DNA of 64,000 nucleotides, from NCBI GenBank assembly GCA_958296035.1, contig OY282431.1, positions 2,049,001 to 2,113,000 on the forward strand. Direction: 5' to 3'. The stretch's first letter is position 1, and each line of letters begins with the position of its first letter. Shown piece by piece: positions 1 to 8,712 of the stretch. The translations under genes and the position numbers were made by a program. The stretch comes from Paracoccaceae bacterium. Its GTDB lineage: Bacteria; Pseudomonadota; Alphaproteobacteria; Rhodobacterales; Rhodobacteraceae. The notes under the pieces were generated by a model. That model was not told the origin of the DNA and ran no database searches. It was given only the letters and a program-made list of their open reading frames with translations.

Positions 1-1477
1 ACGCCCGGTTTTCGAAGATGCGGGAGATGACGCGGGTTTCGGTCTCACCATCGATCTGCACCTCGGCCGTCTCACCGTCCTGGTAGTTGCCGTAGACGCG
101 GGTAAGGTGACGGATTTGCTCCTCGGCGATCTCGTTGCGCTTGTTGTTGAGGCTCTTCTTCATCTTCCTGAAGAAACGGGTGCCGTCGATGAGTTGCACC
201 TTGCCCCGGTGTTCCCGTGGCTTGCGGTTCGTGACGAGCCAGACGTAGGTGAAAATGCCGGTGTTGTAGAAGAGCTGATCCGGCAGTGCCACGATGGCGT
301 CGAGCCAGTCGTTCTCGATGATCCAGCGGCGAATGCTGGACGGCCCGGATCCAGCATCTCCCGAGAATAGCGGCGAGCCGTTGAAGACGATGGCGATTTT
401 CGAGCCGGGCTGGTCCTCATCCCTCTCCTTGTATGGGTACATCTTGGAAATCATGTGTTGGAGGAAGAGGAGCGAGCCGTCGTTAATGGCCGGAAGCCCC
501 GCACCGAACCGGCCTGAAAAACCCAGCGTCCTGTGCTCGCGCCGGACAATGTTCTTCTGGTTCTTCCACTCGACGCCGAACGGCGGGTTGGCCATCATGT
601 AGTGGAAGCGTTTTCCCTCGAAGCCGTCCAGGGTCCTACCGTCGCCAAGGGTGTCGCCAAGGATGATGTTGGCGGCGTCCTCGTCCTTGATGAGCATGTC
701 CGAGCAGCAGATGGCCCAGCACTCGTTGTTGTACTCCTGGCCAAAGAGTGCAAGCTGTGCTCGATCATTCTGTGAGAGGATCAGTTTCTCGGATTCCGAA
801 AGCATCCCGCCGGTTCCGCACGCCGGATCGTAGATCCTGCGGTAGATGCCGGGCTTGTAGACATTCTGTTCACCAGTGTAGATGAGGTTCGCCATGAGGC
901 GGATGACCTCGCGCGGCGTAAAGTGGTCTCCGGCTTCTTCGTTAGCCTGTTCGTTGAAGCGCATTACGAGATGCTCGAACAAATAGCCCATCTGAAGATT
1001 GTTGATCCTGTCGGGGTGAAGATCGACATCGGCCATCGCCTTGACGATTGTGAAGAGACGGTTGTTGGAATCCAGTTTCTCGATCTGATCTGCGAATTTG
1101 AAACGCTCGAAGATACGCAGTGCGGTTGGGGAAAAGCCGTTGATGTACGATACGAGGTTCGGGGCGATGTTTTCCGCATCGCCAAGCAACCGGGAGAAGG
1201 TGTAGGGGCTCTTATTGTAGAGCGGGTGTTTCCGGTTGGGGTTCGCGGCCTTGCCTAGAATGTGATCCATCGCTGCTTCCGGCATCTTCTGCGCCTGCAG
1301 CTCGTCCCGTCGCCTCAACACGGCATCCTTGGTCGGCTCCAGAACACAATCTAACCGCCGCAGGACGACCATGGGCAGCATGACCAAGCGATATTCCGGA
1401 GGCCGGTACGTCCCCCTGAGCCGGTTGGCGATTTCCCAGATCTTGGCTTTGAGTTCGTCATGCGCTTGTATGTTCAT
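1..1477 (-). CDS. hsdM: Type I restriction-modification DNA methyltransferase subunit (HsdM), C-terminus beyond window
   Basis: Modification subunit of a type I restriction-modification system; it transfers a methyl group from S-adenosylmethionine to adenine in the target that HsdS recognises. The minus frame is open from the ATG at 1477 to the window edge, about 492 codons. It begins MNIQAHDELKAKIWEI, a typical HsdM N-terminal helical domain. The SAM-binding motif DPACGTGGML starts at residue 217 and the adenine-methylase catalytic motif NPPF lies at 297-300; further on are GSPLFSGDAGSGPSSIRRWI and IFTYVWLVTNRK, both usual in this family. A GGAGA ribosome site sits about seven bases before the ATG. 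The stop codon and any hsdS or hsdR lie beyond base 1. The toxin-antitoxin pair just upstream on the same strand fits a mobile defence island. Identification is firm; whether the system is complete cannot be seen. Confidence 0.93.
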   Translation of the reverse strand, partial: MNIQAHDELKAKIWEIANRLRGTYRPPEYRLVMLPMVVLRRLDCVLEPTKDAVLRRRDELQAQKMPEAAMDHILGKAANPNRKHPLYNKSPYTFSRLLGDAENIAPNLVSYINGFSPTALRIFERFKFADQIEKLDSNNRLFTIVKAMADVDLHPDRINNLQMGYLFEHLVMRFNEQANEEAGDHFTPREVIRLMANLIYTGEQNVYKPGIYRRIYDPACGTGGMLSESEKLILSQNDRAQLALFGQEYNNECWAICCSDMLIKDEDAANIILGDTLGDGRTLDGFEGKRFHYMMANPPFGVEWKNQKNIVRREHRTLGFSGRFGAGLPAINDGSLLFLQHMISKMYPYKERDEDQPGSKIAIVFNGSPLFSGDAGSGPSSIRRWIIENDWLDAIVALPDQLFYNTGIFTYVWLVTNRKPREHRGKVQLIDGTRFFRKMKKSLNNKRNEIAEEQIRHLTRVYGNYQDGETAEVQIDGETETRVISRIFENRA

Positions 1478-1598
1478 TGAAAGTCTCCGCTCCCAATCGC
1501 TGGCTGCCCACAGTCGCATGGCAGATTGGTTGTACTTATCTGCGGAACCGATGGCGATTGTCGTGTTGGCTGGCGCGCGAAGGCCTTGATCATGCCTG

Positions 1599-2021
1599 TC
1601 ATCCAGGGATCCAGGGATCGATTAATTCCACTCCCACACCCTTGGAATGCCGCACGTTGTGGGTGACTAGAACTGCGCCACGGGAACTGCATAAGGTCGC
1701 GATCTGGCAGCCATCCCCGCCGACCGGCCTAACCACCAGTCGGCCGCAAGCCGCGATCTGCGCATAGGCACGGGCCGCGGCACTGTCGAACGGAAGTAAC
1801 CGCTCTCTGAAGCCTTGGACTAGCCAATTAGTCATGATGGCCTTCAGCGCGTCCCGCCGCTTGCCGGCAGGCATGAAAGCTTCGCCGTAGCGTAATTCCG
1901 CTTCGCTTACTGCCGTCAGGTACATCTCCTGTGCGACGTGTTGGCCAACCCAGGCTGCCACGGCGGGCATCGGCTTCGGGCGCATGAGTTCGGAAGCCAC
2001 ATTCGTATCTATGGCAAATAT
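1599..2021 (-). pseudogene. VapC-type PIN-domain toxin, probably inactive
   Basis: PIN-domain ribonuclease toxin of the FitB/VapC type. Ten bases after the antitoxin stop the frame reads IFAIDTNVASELMRP, the classic N-terminus of these toxins with the first catalytic Asp (DTN) and Glu (SELM), and it ends GVELIDPWIPG as expected for about 140 residues. The codon where the start should be (2021-2019) is ATA, not ATG. The first conventional start, GTG at 2000, lies after the catalytic Asp. Two more acidic positions look lost: the family's DAQIA reads GCQIA here (with an Asp one place off), and the late Asp after THN reads His (NVRHSKG). Together these suggest a toxin inactivated by point mutation, although initiation at ATA is not impossible. 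It is placed with its antitoxin upstream of hsdM. Confidence 0.72.
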
Positions 2022-2030
2022 GCCGACCGC

Positions 2031-2276
2031 TCAGGACAGCTCCGGAGGCTCGCGCATGGAGCCACGCGGGGGAAGTTCGAGTTCCACGCCGCCAAGGGGA
2101 GCGAAGCACTCGCGTGTAAACTGTGCCAGGTCCCGAGGGCCGGCTCTCCCTTCGTTCACGGCATCGTGCAGGATGATATGGACTTCCTCCTCTATCGAAC
2201 AGTAATGCTCTGCGGCGCGTACGCGAAGTCGGCTCTTCACGTTGTCGTCGAGATTTCGGATCGTAATATTCGCCAA
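2031..2276 (-). CDS. VapB/FitA-like antitoxin
   Basis: Antitoxin of a FitAB/VapBC-type pair, 81 residues. The N-terminus, read from a TTG at 2276, is (M)ANITIRNLDDNVKSRLRVRAAE, a ribbon-helix-helix DNA-binding strand followed by helices, typical of FitA-like antitoxins that bind their own promoter and neutralise the PIN toxin. I chose the TTG because AGGAGA lies about ten bases before it and homologous families begin exactly there; the longer frame from 2309 adds residues without similarity. The C-terminal half is Glu/Pro-rich, as in toxin-binding tails. The toxin frame begins ten bases after the stop, so the two would be co-translated. This gene looks intact although its toxin does not. Confidence 0.75.
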   Translation of the reverse strand: MANITIRNLDDNVKSRLRVRAAEHYCSIEEEVHIILHDAVNEGRAGPRDLAQFTRECFAPLGGVELELPPRGSMREPPELS

Positions 2277-3181
2277 TTCGGTCGCTTCTCCTGTTGGTGC
2301 AAGACGCACTCAAAGTATCTGTTGCCTTCATTGCAGGCAAGTTTACGTAAGCCGGCGGCTCATTGCACCGCGGCGTATTATGGTCGCCCCGGACGTTCCA
2401 TCAGCGTGATCGGATGCACGTTACGAAAACGAGCCGGCATACCTAAACCAGTCGCATAACAAGTGTTCCGGATTTGGCAATGCTATAACCGTATTGATCG
2501 ATTTGCTGTCATCCCAAGGTATGAATCTAATGATCCTTTCAGCTGGAATGGCAGTCAGTGTTTGAGCGGTTAAGTTACGGATCAGAACAATGTTGAGAAT
2601 CGCTACACCATTCCCGGGGATCGACGAATAACCCGCCTTATAAAAGCGGAGGGCAAGTTGTATGTGATGAGTATGGTCAGAGCTATAGAGGGTGGAGCAT
2701 TCCACGCTGCGGAAAACACCTTGACCATGAAACACAGCTAGGTGCTACGAGCAGAAACATGGCCCTGACCGGCGTTTGACAGCCGTCTGCGATGGAAGGT
2801 ACGGTCGAGTCGCCCCAGGCGACTTTGACCGTGAGGCGCGTGTAAACCTCTCGACTCACACCGCTTATCCTGTGTAGCAATATCGGTGTCACTGATATAC
2901 CGGTCATGGAGCTATCTGAGAAATCTGGCCCCCTGTGACCGAGAAAATCCTAAGAACAATTCTGTCCACTTCCTGACCATTGTCGCGGAGAACTTTCATA
3001 CTGGTCTGAAAGATTGGCCCAATAGCACGACAATGGTGAGATTCTGGGATTTATGATTTAGGCACTCCCACCGAGAAGCTATTTCACATTGCCAGAATCG
3101 AAGTCTTGCACCGTTTGGCATTGCTGGACCCAGATGCGATAATCCGGTTCAGAGGACCGTCGAAAACCGAGACCAGAAATC
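2277..3181. other. No recognisable gene (about 900 bases)
   Basis: Between the antitoxin and the sugar dehydrogenase there are only short frames on both strands, none resembling a known family. The part from about 2900 to 3070 is visibly richer in A and T than its surroundings. I see no tRNA, terminator or repeat. It may hold the promoter of the antitoxin operon next to 2276 and otherwise remnants too worn to read. Confidence 0.5.
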
Positions 3182-4351
3182 TCAGTGGCATGGCAACTTG
3201 TCGGCGGGAGTTCCGTGTGGAACCATGCGGAATACCGCTCCCAAATCCTCTGCCAGGAACCATAAAGAGCCATCAGGAGCTTCCCGGACATCTCGCACTC
3301 TCTGCGTCTCTGGCAAACTAATGCGCTCCATTTCCCGAAGTCCGCCCGACATCTCGATCCGTGATATCATGTCAAACTTCAACGAGCCGACAAATAAGTT
3401 CCCCTTCCACAGGGGCCAGAGCTTGCCGGAATAGACAAGCAGACCGGATGGCGCGATCGATGGGTCCCAGTAGAGTGCAGGCTGTTCCATTCCGGGTTTC
3501 GCGTGACCTTCGCCTATCGACCGCCCCGAGTAGTGACGTCCGTAAGCAATTACAGGCCAGCCATAGTTTCGTCCCTTGATGATGCGGTTGATTTCATCAC
3601 CGCCTCTGGCTCCGTGCTCCACAATCCAAAGGTTGCCTTCGGCATCCAGAGCTGCTCCTTGTGCATTTCGATGTCCGTAGGACCAGATCAGGCCCCGCCG
3701 TCCCGGCTGGCCAGCAAAGGGGTTGTCAGCAGGAACGCGACCATCCGTCCCTACTCTGATGACCGAGCCATTGTGCGCCGAAAGGTCCTGTGCAGAATTC
3801 CGGTTGCCGCGATCACCAACAGTTACAAACAGGTGGGAGTCTGCGGTCATTACAAGTCTTGATCCGAAGTGTCGGCCACCACGAAACTTTGGTTTGGCTT
3901 CGAATATCCTCCTGGTATTGACCAGTGTCCGATTGTCAGGTGTTAATTCACCGACAGATACAGCGGTATTCGCCGCCGCCCCGGAGGGTGCATAGGAATA
4001 GGACAGATAAACACGGCGATTCGTTTCGAAGTCTCGTCCGACCAGTACGTCCAGCAGACCGCCCTGCCCCTTTTTGAAAACCTTGATATCCATGTTCACG
4101 CGGGTTCGATTCAGATCGCTGTCGAAATGGTAAAGCCTACCTCTCCTCTCGGTCACAATAAATTCGCACCCGGGAAGAAACGCTATCGACCATGGCACAT
4201 GTAAACCATCGGCGATCTCCTCAACCGTAACAGACCCGGAATCAAGGGTGCGTTGCGCTGCCTCAAGATGGCTGGCAACCAACGCCGCTACAAACAACGC
4301 CAACACCAACACAACAATTTCCGGTGCCTTAACAATTCTCATTTTGCTCAT
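3182..4351 (-). CDS. PQQ-dependent aldose sugar dehydrogenase (Asd/YliI family)
   Basis: Soluble periplasmic quinoprotein that oxidises aldose sugars at C1 with pyrroloquinoline quinone, passing electrons to the respiratory chain. The 389-residue product begins with a signal peptide (hydrophobic stretch IVVLVLALFVAALVA, then HLEAAQ). A six-bladed GSDH-type propeller follows: GLHVPWSIAFLPG, RGRLYHFD, GQGGLLDVLVG, GRHFGSRLVM with TVGDRG, LIWSYGHRNAQG, and EHGARGGDEIN, all landmarks of the Asd family, followed by GRNYGWPVI and GSLWFLAED. Length fits (E. coli Asd is about 370). The start could also be the ATG three codons in. The gene stands alone on the minus strand with no PQQ synthesis genes in view, so the cofactor must come from elsewhere. 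Confidence 0.9.
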   Translation of the reverse strand: MSKMRIVKAPEIVVLVLALFVAALVASHLEAAQRTLDSGSVTVEEIADGLHVPWSIAFLPGCEFIVTERRGRLYHFDSDLNRTRVNMDIKVFKKGQGGLLDVLVGRDFETNRRVYLSYSYAPSGAAANTAVSVGELTPDNRTLVNTRRIFEAKPKFRGGRHFGSRLVMTADSHLFVTVGDRGNRNSAQDLSAHNGSVIRVGTDGRVPADNPFAGQPGRRGLIWSYGHRNAQGAALDAEGNLWIVEHGARGGDEINRIIKGRNYGWPVIAYGRHYSGRSIGEGHAKPGMEQPALYWDPSIAPSGLLVYSGKLWPLWKGNLFVGSLKFDMISRIEMSGGLREMERISLPETQRVRDVREAPDGSLWFLAEDLGAVFRMVPHGTPADKLPCH

Positions 4352-4833
4352 GCCTCATGCCTGGGATATGTGAGTGCAGTTCTTTCTGGTGCGTGCCAAA
4401 ATACAGGGCGCGACGACAAATCTACTAAGCCTGGTACATCTCGACGGCGCGTGCGCGGTGCAACAATCTGGAGATTCCGCGTTGCTGCCGAGCATTGTTT
4501 GGGCCTTACCGAATCGACCGAAATGCGGAGCGGACCGACGATCCCGGTCCAGGGGATACCTGAAGGTCCAGGACAACCATTGCCGTTTGGCCGGGCACGA
4601 CTCTTTCTTGGCGTTGCCTCATTTCTTCTTCATCTAACTGGCGGGTCCGTATAGCTTCACAAATACTGCCCTCCCCCGAATTTCTGCGAAATCTCTGTCC
4701 CCTTTCTTTGCGCCCTCCAGAGCTGTCTGCAACGAAAAAACTCCTGACCCACTTGTCGGCTCCGACGTACCACAGCGGGGTACGGCTGATCGGCGGATTC
4801 CCGACGTCGAGTTTAACGATTCTCTGATAATTC
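4352..4833. other. No recognisable gene (about 480 bases)
   Basis: Space between two minus-strand genes. A minus-strand frame of 119 codons overlaps the end of the flavoprotein gene in another register and has low-complexity Arg/Ser-rich content; I take it as chance. No clear terminator hairpin was found. Confidence 0.4.
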
Positions 4834-7242
4834 TCAGGATCGCATTCGGTGCCCATTCGGGTCATGAGGAGACGGTTCTATAACCCGCGCAACCACCTCC
4901 TGACCCACAATATGCGTAGAAAGTTCGGTGCCAGGCTCAGCAAACTGGCGCGACACAAGCGCCATGGCAAGACTCTTGCCAACAAAGTGCCCGTATCCGC
5001 CCGAAGTAATATAGCCGACCCTGATGCCATCCGACCAGATCGGCTCATATCCAACCGCGTCAGCATCCCCGGCTTCCAGTTCCAGAGAAACAAGCAATCT
5101 GTCGGCACTTCCTTGCCTGTGACCCAGGAATGCATCCCTGCCGACAAAATCAGGTTTACGGGCATCTATCCATCGGTCCAGGCGTGTCTCAACAGCATTG
5201 TACTCCTGACGAAACTCGGCATTCCAGACGCCAAAGCTCTTTTCAAGCCTGAGAGAATTGAGAGCATAGGATCCGATATCACGTGCATTCAGATCCTTAC
5301 CGGCCTGTTTCAGGGTATGATAGAGGGCTGAATGGCCGGAGGCATGACAGTTGATTTCGTAGCCTAGTTCACCTGTGACCGAGATTCGGGCGACACGCGC
5401 CTGCAACAGCCCGATATCGAATTCACGGACGGTCATGAAAGGGAAGGCTTCATTCGACACGTCTCCATCGGTTACACGCGACAACAATTCCCGGGCCTTG
5501 TTCCCTACAATCGCAAAGCCGACCATCGAATCAGAAATATCCTCGACGACCACCCCCTCTTTCTGGAATCTCTCGAACCATCGCATGTGCCATTGGCGCA
5601 GATAGTAGCTGCCCATTACCCACCACTGGCGGTCGTTCCAGTTGAGAACGACCAGATCGCCCTTAAGGCGTCCCGAAGGTGCCAGCATCGGTGTCAGTCT
5701 GCAGCGACCAGCGGCCGGGAGCCGACCAGCGAGAAGGCGGTCGAGCCAGCTACGGGCACCGGGCCCACTGACACTGAATCTCGAGTATCCGGAAATATCC
5801 AGAATACCGACCTGTTCTCGCGCCGCCTGGCATTCTCGGGCAACGAGGTCGAAAGCATTCGAACGACGAAGAGACGGAATTTCCTCAAAGCCTGGCGGCG
5901 CGAAGAACAGCGGCACTTCCAGACCCCACAACTCGCCCCACCGGGCACCTGAATCACTTAGAGCCCCATAGGCAGGAGAGGTCTTGACCGGTCTCCCGGC
6001 CCAAAGTTGCTCGTTGGGATACTGCATTACAAAGCGCCGCGAATAGAACTGGCCAGTTGTCTGCCGGATGTATTCGATATTGGCGGTGAATTCCCCGTAG
6101 CGAGCAATGTCCATGGGCCACGCGTCGACTTCGGTTTCCCCGTGGATCATCCACTCGGCAAGCGTTTTTCCGACGCCCCCGCCCTGCAGGAATCCGGCCA
6201 TTACACCGCAGGCCAACCAGTAGTTGGGCAGGCCCCGAACCGGACCGACAAGCGGATTGCCATCAGGAGAAAACGTAAATGCCCCATTGACCCAGGTCTT
6301 GACGCCGACATGTTCAAGTACCGGATATCGGTGGAATGCCATTTCCAGTTCATCGGCAATGCGGTCGATGTCTTCCTCGAACAATTCCATTCCGTAATCC
6401 CATGGAGCTCCATCCAGACACCAGTGACGTGGATTCTGTTCGTAAATGCCGACCAGCATTCCAAGCTGATCCTGGCGCATGTAGGTGAAACCTTCCAGGT
6501 CAACCGTCATGGGCAATTCCCGTGTTTGCCCAGACAGTTCCGGAATCGATTCGGTGATGAAGTAATGGTGCTGAAGCGGAGACAGGGGGAGTTCAAGGCC
6601 AACCATGCGACCCACTCGTTTGGCCCACAATCCGGCCGCGTTTATGACATGCTCGGCCTCTATCACGCCGTTTTCGGTGACCACGCGCCAGCTGCCGCCC
6701 GGCTGCAGTTCCAGTGATATCACGCGGTTGTGTTCGATGACCGTGCCGCCTAGCTGGCGTGCCGCGACTGCATAGGCATTCACCGTTCCTGTCGTGTCAA
6801 CGTAGCCCTCGCGGTCTGCCCACAATCCTCCCAGCACATCATCGGTGCGAATGACGGGACAAGCCTCCCGAACTTCGGCAGGTGTCATCAAATGGCAGTC
6901 CTCGATCCCTATGGTCTGGTAAACCCGGTAGCTGGCCTGGAGCCAATCCCACCGGTCCTGAGCACAGGCAATTGTAATCCCGCCATTCATATGCAGTCCG
7001 ATGGACTGGCCAGTCTCGCGTTCCAGACCCGCCAGCAAATCGATTGTATAGGCCTGTAGCGCAGCCATGTTCGGGTCGGCGTTCAAGGCATGTATTCCAC
7101 CCGCGGCATGCCAGGACGATCCAGCTGCCAGCACCGAGCGTTCGACAAGGCAGCAGTCCTGCCATCCATTCCTGGCCAGATGATAGAGAACAGAAGTACC
7201 GACTACCCCACCTCCGATAACCACGACTCTGAAATGCTGCAC
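4834..7242 (-). CDS. Dimethylglycine/sarcosine dehydrogenase-like FAD oxidoreductase with GCV_T domain
   Basis: Flavoprotein that oxidatively demethylates an N-methylglycine, handing the one-carbon unit to tetrahydrofolate. From a GTG at 7242 (GGAG eight to nine bases upstream) the product is 802 residues, the usual length for bacterial DMGDH-like proteins. Order of domains: FAD-binding DAO domain starting VVVIGGGVVGTSVLYHLA; the conserved GSSWHAAGG, whose His (residue 45) carries FAD covalently in characterised relatives; FAO_M linker region around FFAPPGFEE; then a C-terminal aminomethyltransferase (GCV_T) domain with ISGYSRFSVSGPGA and VTGELGYEIN, ending VGKSLAMALV. Substrate (dimethylglycine, sarcosine or another methylamine) cannot be fixed from sequence. 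The longer frame to 7317 adds 25 residues without family similarity. No neighbouring betaine pathway genes are in view. Confidence 0.88.
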   Translation of the reverse strand: MQHFRVVVIGGGVVGTSVLYHLARNGWQDCCLVERSVLAAGSSWHAAGGIHALNADPNMAALQAYTIDLLAGLERETGQSIGLHMNGGITIACAQDRWDWLQASYRVYQTIGIEDCHLMTPAEVREACPVIRTDDVLGGLWADREGYVDTTGTVNAYAVAARQLGGTVIEHNRVISLELQPGGSWRVVTENGVIEAEHVINAAGLWAKRVGRMVGLELPLSPLQHHYFITESIPELSGQTRELPMTVDLEGFTYMRQDQLGMLVGIYEQNPRHWCLDGAPWDYGMELFEEDIDRIADELEMAFHRYPVLEHVGVKTWVNGAFTFSPDGNPLVGPVRGLPNYWLACGVMAGFLQGGGVGKTLAEWMIHGETEVDAWPMDIARYGEFTANIEYIRQTTGQFYSRRFVMQYPNEQLWAGRPVKTSPAYGALSDSGARWGELWGLEVPLFFAPPGFEEIPSLRRSNAFDLVARECQAAREQVGILDISGYSRFSVSGPGARSWLDRLLAGRLPAAGRCRLTPMLAPSGRLKGDLVVLNWNDRQWWVMGSYYLRQWHMRWFERFQKEGVVVEDISDSMVGFAIVGNKARELLSRVTDGDVSNEAFPFMTVREFDIGLLQARVARISVTGELGYEINCHASGHSALYHTLKQAGKDLNARDIGSYALNSLRLEKSFGVWNAEFRQEYNAVETRLDRWIDARKPDFVGRDAFLGHRQGSADRLLVSLELEAGDADAVGYEPIWSDGIRVGYITSGGYGHFVGKSLAMALVSRQFAEPGTELSTHIVGQEVVARVIEPSPHDPNGHRMRS

Positions 7243-7489
7243 CGCTTGCTCTCCGTTCTTGACTACTTGTTGACTATTGAATTCCGACTCGCCTGCCGCC
7301 ATTGAACGCGGTACCAATTTCGACCTCTTGTGTCATCAAATACTGGACCGGCAGTTGAAACTACAGGCGTGTTGCGTCGATCCGCCCGCGCAGAAACCCC
7401 GACCTGGCACGTGGTTATAAAGTGACCAGGACAGACCGTTGACAGGGACCTGTCCAGAAGTGGACCGGCGCCAGAAGAACTGCGGCGGC

Positions 7490-8077
7490 GTGTCTGTGCT
7501 GATCCCGGCGGCCGGCGAATCGAGCCGGATGCGCGGCAAGGACAAACTCCTGCTGGAGACTGGCGGTGTATCGCTGCTGCGACGTGCAGTCATGGCAGGG
7601 TTGGCGTCGGCAGGCTCAGAGGTAATCGTAATCCTGCGCCGAAATCATCGCCGCAGAAGAATGTCCCTGGCAGGCCTTGACCATATCGTTGCCTACTCGG
7701 ACAGTGCCGTCAATGAAATGTCGGCATCACTAAAGGCGGGCCTGACCAGGGTCTCGCAGCGAAGTTGCGGCGTCCTCATCTTGCTGCCCGACATGCCTTC
7801 GATTGAGACTCGCCACATCAATGCTTTGATTTCAGGCTTTGACGGCCAGAGAATTACGCGGGCACGAACGGCAGGTGGACGCCCGGGGCACCCGGTAATC
7901 TTCCCCAGACAACACTTTTCCTGGATTCGCACCGCACACGGTGATCGGGGGGCAGCCTTACGGTTTGCCAACGTAGAAACGGCGATTTGCTGGGTAGATT
8001 TTCCAGGAAACCTGGCTTCGAGGGACATCGACACGCCCGAAGACTGGGAAGCCTGGTGCCGGCAGTCCAGGAACTAG
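7490..8077 (+). CDS. MocA-like molybdenum cofactor nucleotidyltransferase
   Basis: NTP transferase of the MobA/MocA class, likely adding CMP to molybdopterin for xanthine-dehydrogenase-type enzymes. Seen: the nucleotide-binding loop LIPAAGESSRMRGKDKLLLE at the N-terminus, a metal-binding LLPDMPSI about one hundred residues on, GRPGHPVIFP and GDRGAALRF, all typical of MocA rather than MobA (which has a GGRSSRMG loop). The C-terminus DIDTPEDWEAW is also standard. I prefer the GTG at 7490, which gives the family N-terminus; a TTG at 7439 would add 17 unmatched residues. The nearby modABC genes on the other strand supply molybdate, which supports the assignment. Exact cofactor base (CMP or GMP) is inferred. 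Confidence 0.8.
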   Translation: MSVLIPAAGESSRMRGKDKLLLETGGVSLLRRAVMAGLASAGSEVIVILRRNHRRRRMSLAGLDHIVAYSDSAVNEMSASLKAGLTRVSQRSCGVLILLPDMPSIETRHINALISGFDGQRITRARTAGGRPGHPVIFPRQHFSWIRTAHGDRGAALRFANVETAICWVDFPGNLASRDIDTPEDWEAWCRQSRN

Positions 8078-8235
8078 TTTGCGGTCCGACAAGAGGGATT
8101 CTTTCTGCAGATTCCGTTGCCAGGCGAGTCCGGCTATCGGACATTGCCGGGCGGGTGTTCCCGCAGACCCATGAATCGGGACACGCAGCCGGAAACCGGA
8201 ACGTGCTCCAGGCTCCTTGAGTTCAGCCAGATTGT

Positions 8236-8534
8236 TGGTGCGGACGAAGGGACTCGAACCCTTACAGCCGTGCGGCCCACGGATTTTCATACCAGCTACA
8301 ACTTGCGTTGCCCTCCGCCCGGAGGTTTGTGGTCTGGACTATCCCTTCACCGTAGCAGTCGGCCTTAGGTGCCACCCGTCTAGTCTCTACACCTTCCCGT
8401 CACAGAAACGGGCTTGGCTCGGGATTGCCTGTGTCCAGGTTTCCCCGAATTTGAGCGGTTCTACTCCTGCCGTTTCCGACAAGGCACTCACAAAATGTAC
8501 AAGTCCGTTGCGTCTACCAATTTCGCCACGTCCG
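8236..8534 (-). tRNA. tRNA-Leu(UAA), interrupted by a group I intron
   Basis: Split tRNA gene on the minus strand. The 5' exon (8534-8501) has acceptor strand GCGGACG, a D arm with GGTAGACGC and the anticodon stem ACGGA followed by CTT. The 3' exon (8287-8236) continues AAAA then TCCGT, a long variable arm with GCC-GCAC-GGC, a T arm AAGGG-TTCGAGT-CCCTT, the acceptor strand CGTCCGC, A, and an encoded CCA. Joined, the anticodon loop is CTTAAAA, so the anticodon is UAA and the mature tRNA has 86 nt. The break falls between the first and second anticodon bases, the same site as the well-known tRNA-Leu introns of cyanobacteria and plastids. Confidence 0.95.
8288..8500 (-). ncRNA. Group I self-splicing intron (likely IC3) in tRNA-Leu(UAA)
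   Basis: 213-nt intron without an ORF. On the minus strand the catalytic core elements appear in order: P element AAATTCGGGGAAACC (about 8438-8452), Q element AATCCCGAGCCAAG (8413-8426), R element with GTAGAGACTAGACGGG (about 8375-8392) and S element AAGGGATAGTCC (8336-8347). It ends with G at 8288, the expected terminal guanosine. Near the 5' end, exon ACUU pairs with intron GAGU so that the last exon U forms a U-G wobble, continuing as G-U, U-G and A-U into the intron; this is the classic P1 helix and it fixes the splice site. The short size and tRNA location fit subgroup IC3. Confidence 0.93.
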
Positions 8535-8712
8535 CCGTTGAAGCGTGCAATAGCAAAGGTTGACCACAGTAGAAAACCAGATTTTGGTCCCTATACCACA
8601 TTTCGGCACAGCGATGCCCACAGGCATCGGCGCAGACCACAAACACGTACAGGACCCGGTGCGTATGCGTTCACAAACCATTCGGCACTGCATGGGGGCG
8701 GCGCCAAAGAGC

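Noticed and set aside
4506..4865. Minus-strand frame of 119 codons after the flavoprotein gene
   Set aside because: It overlaps the real gene end in another register, lacks a ribosome site and looks like low-complexity sequence.
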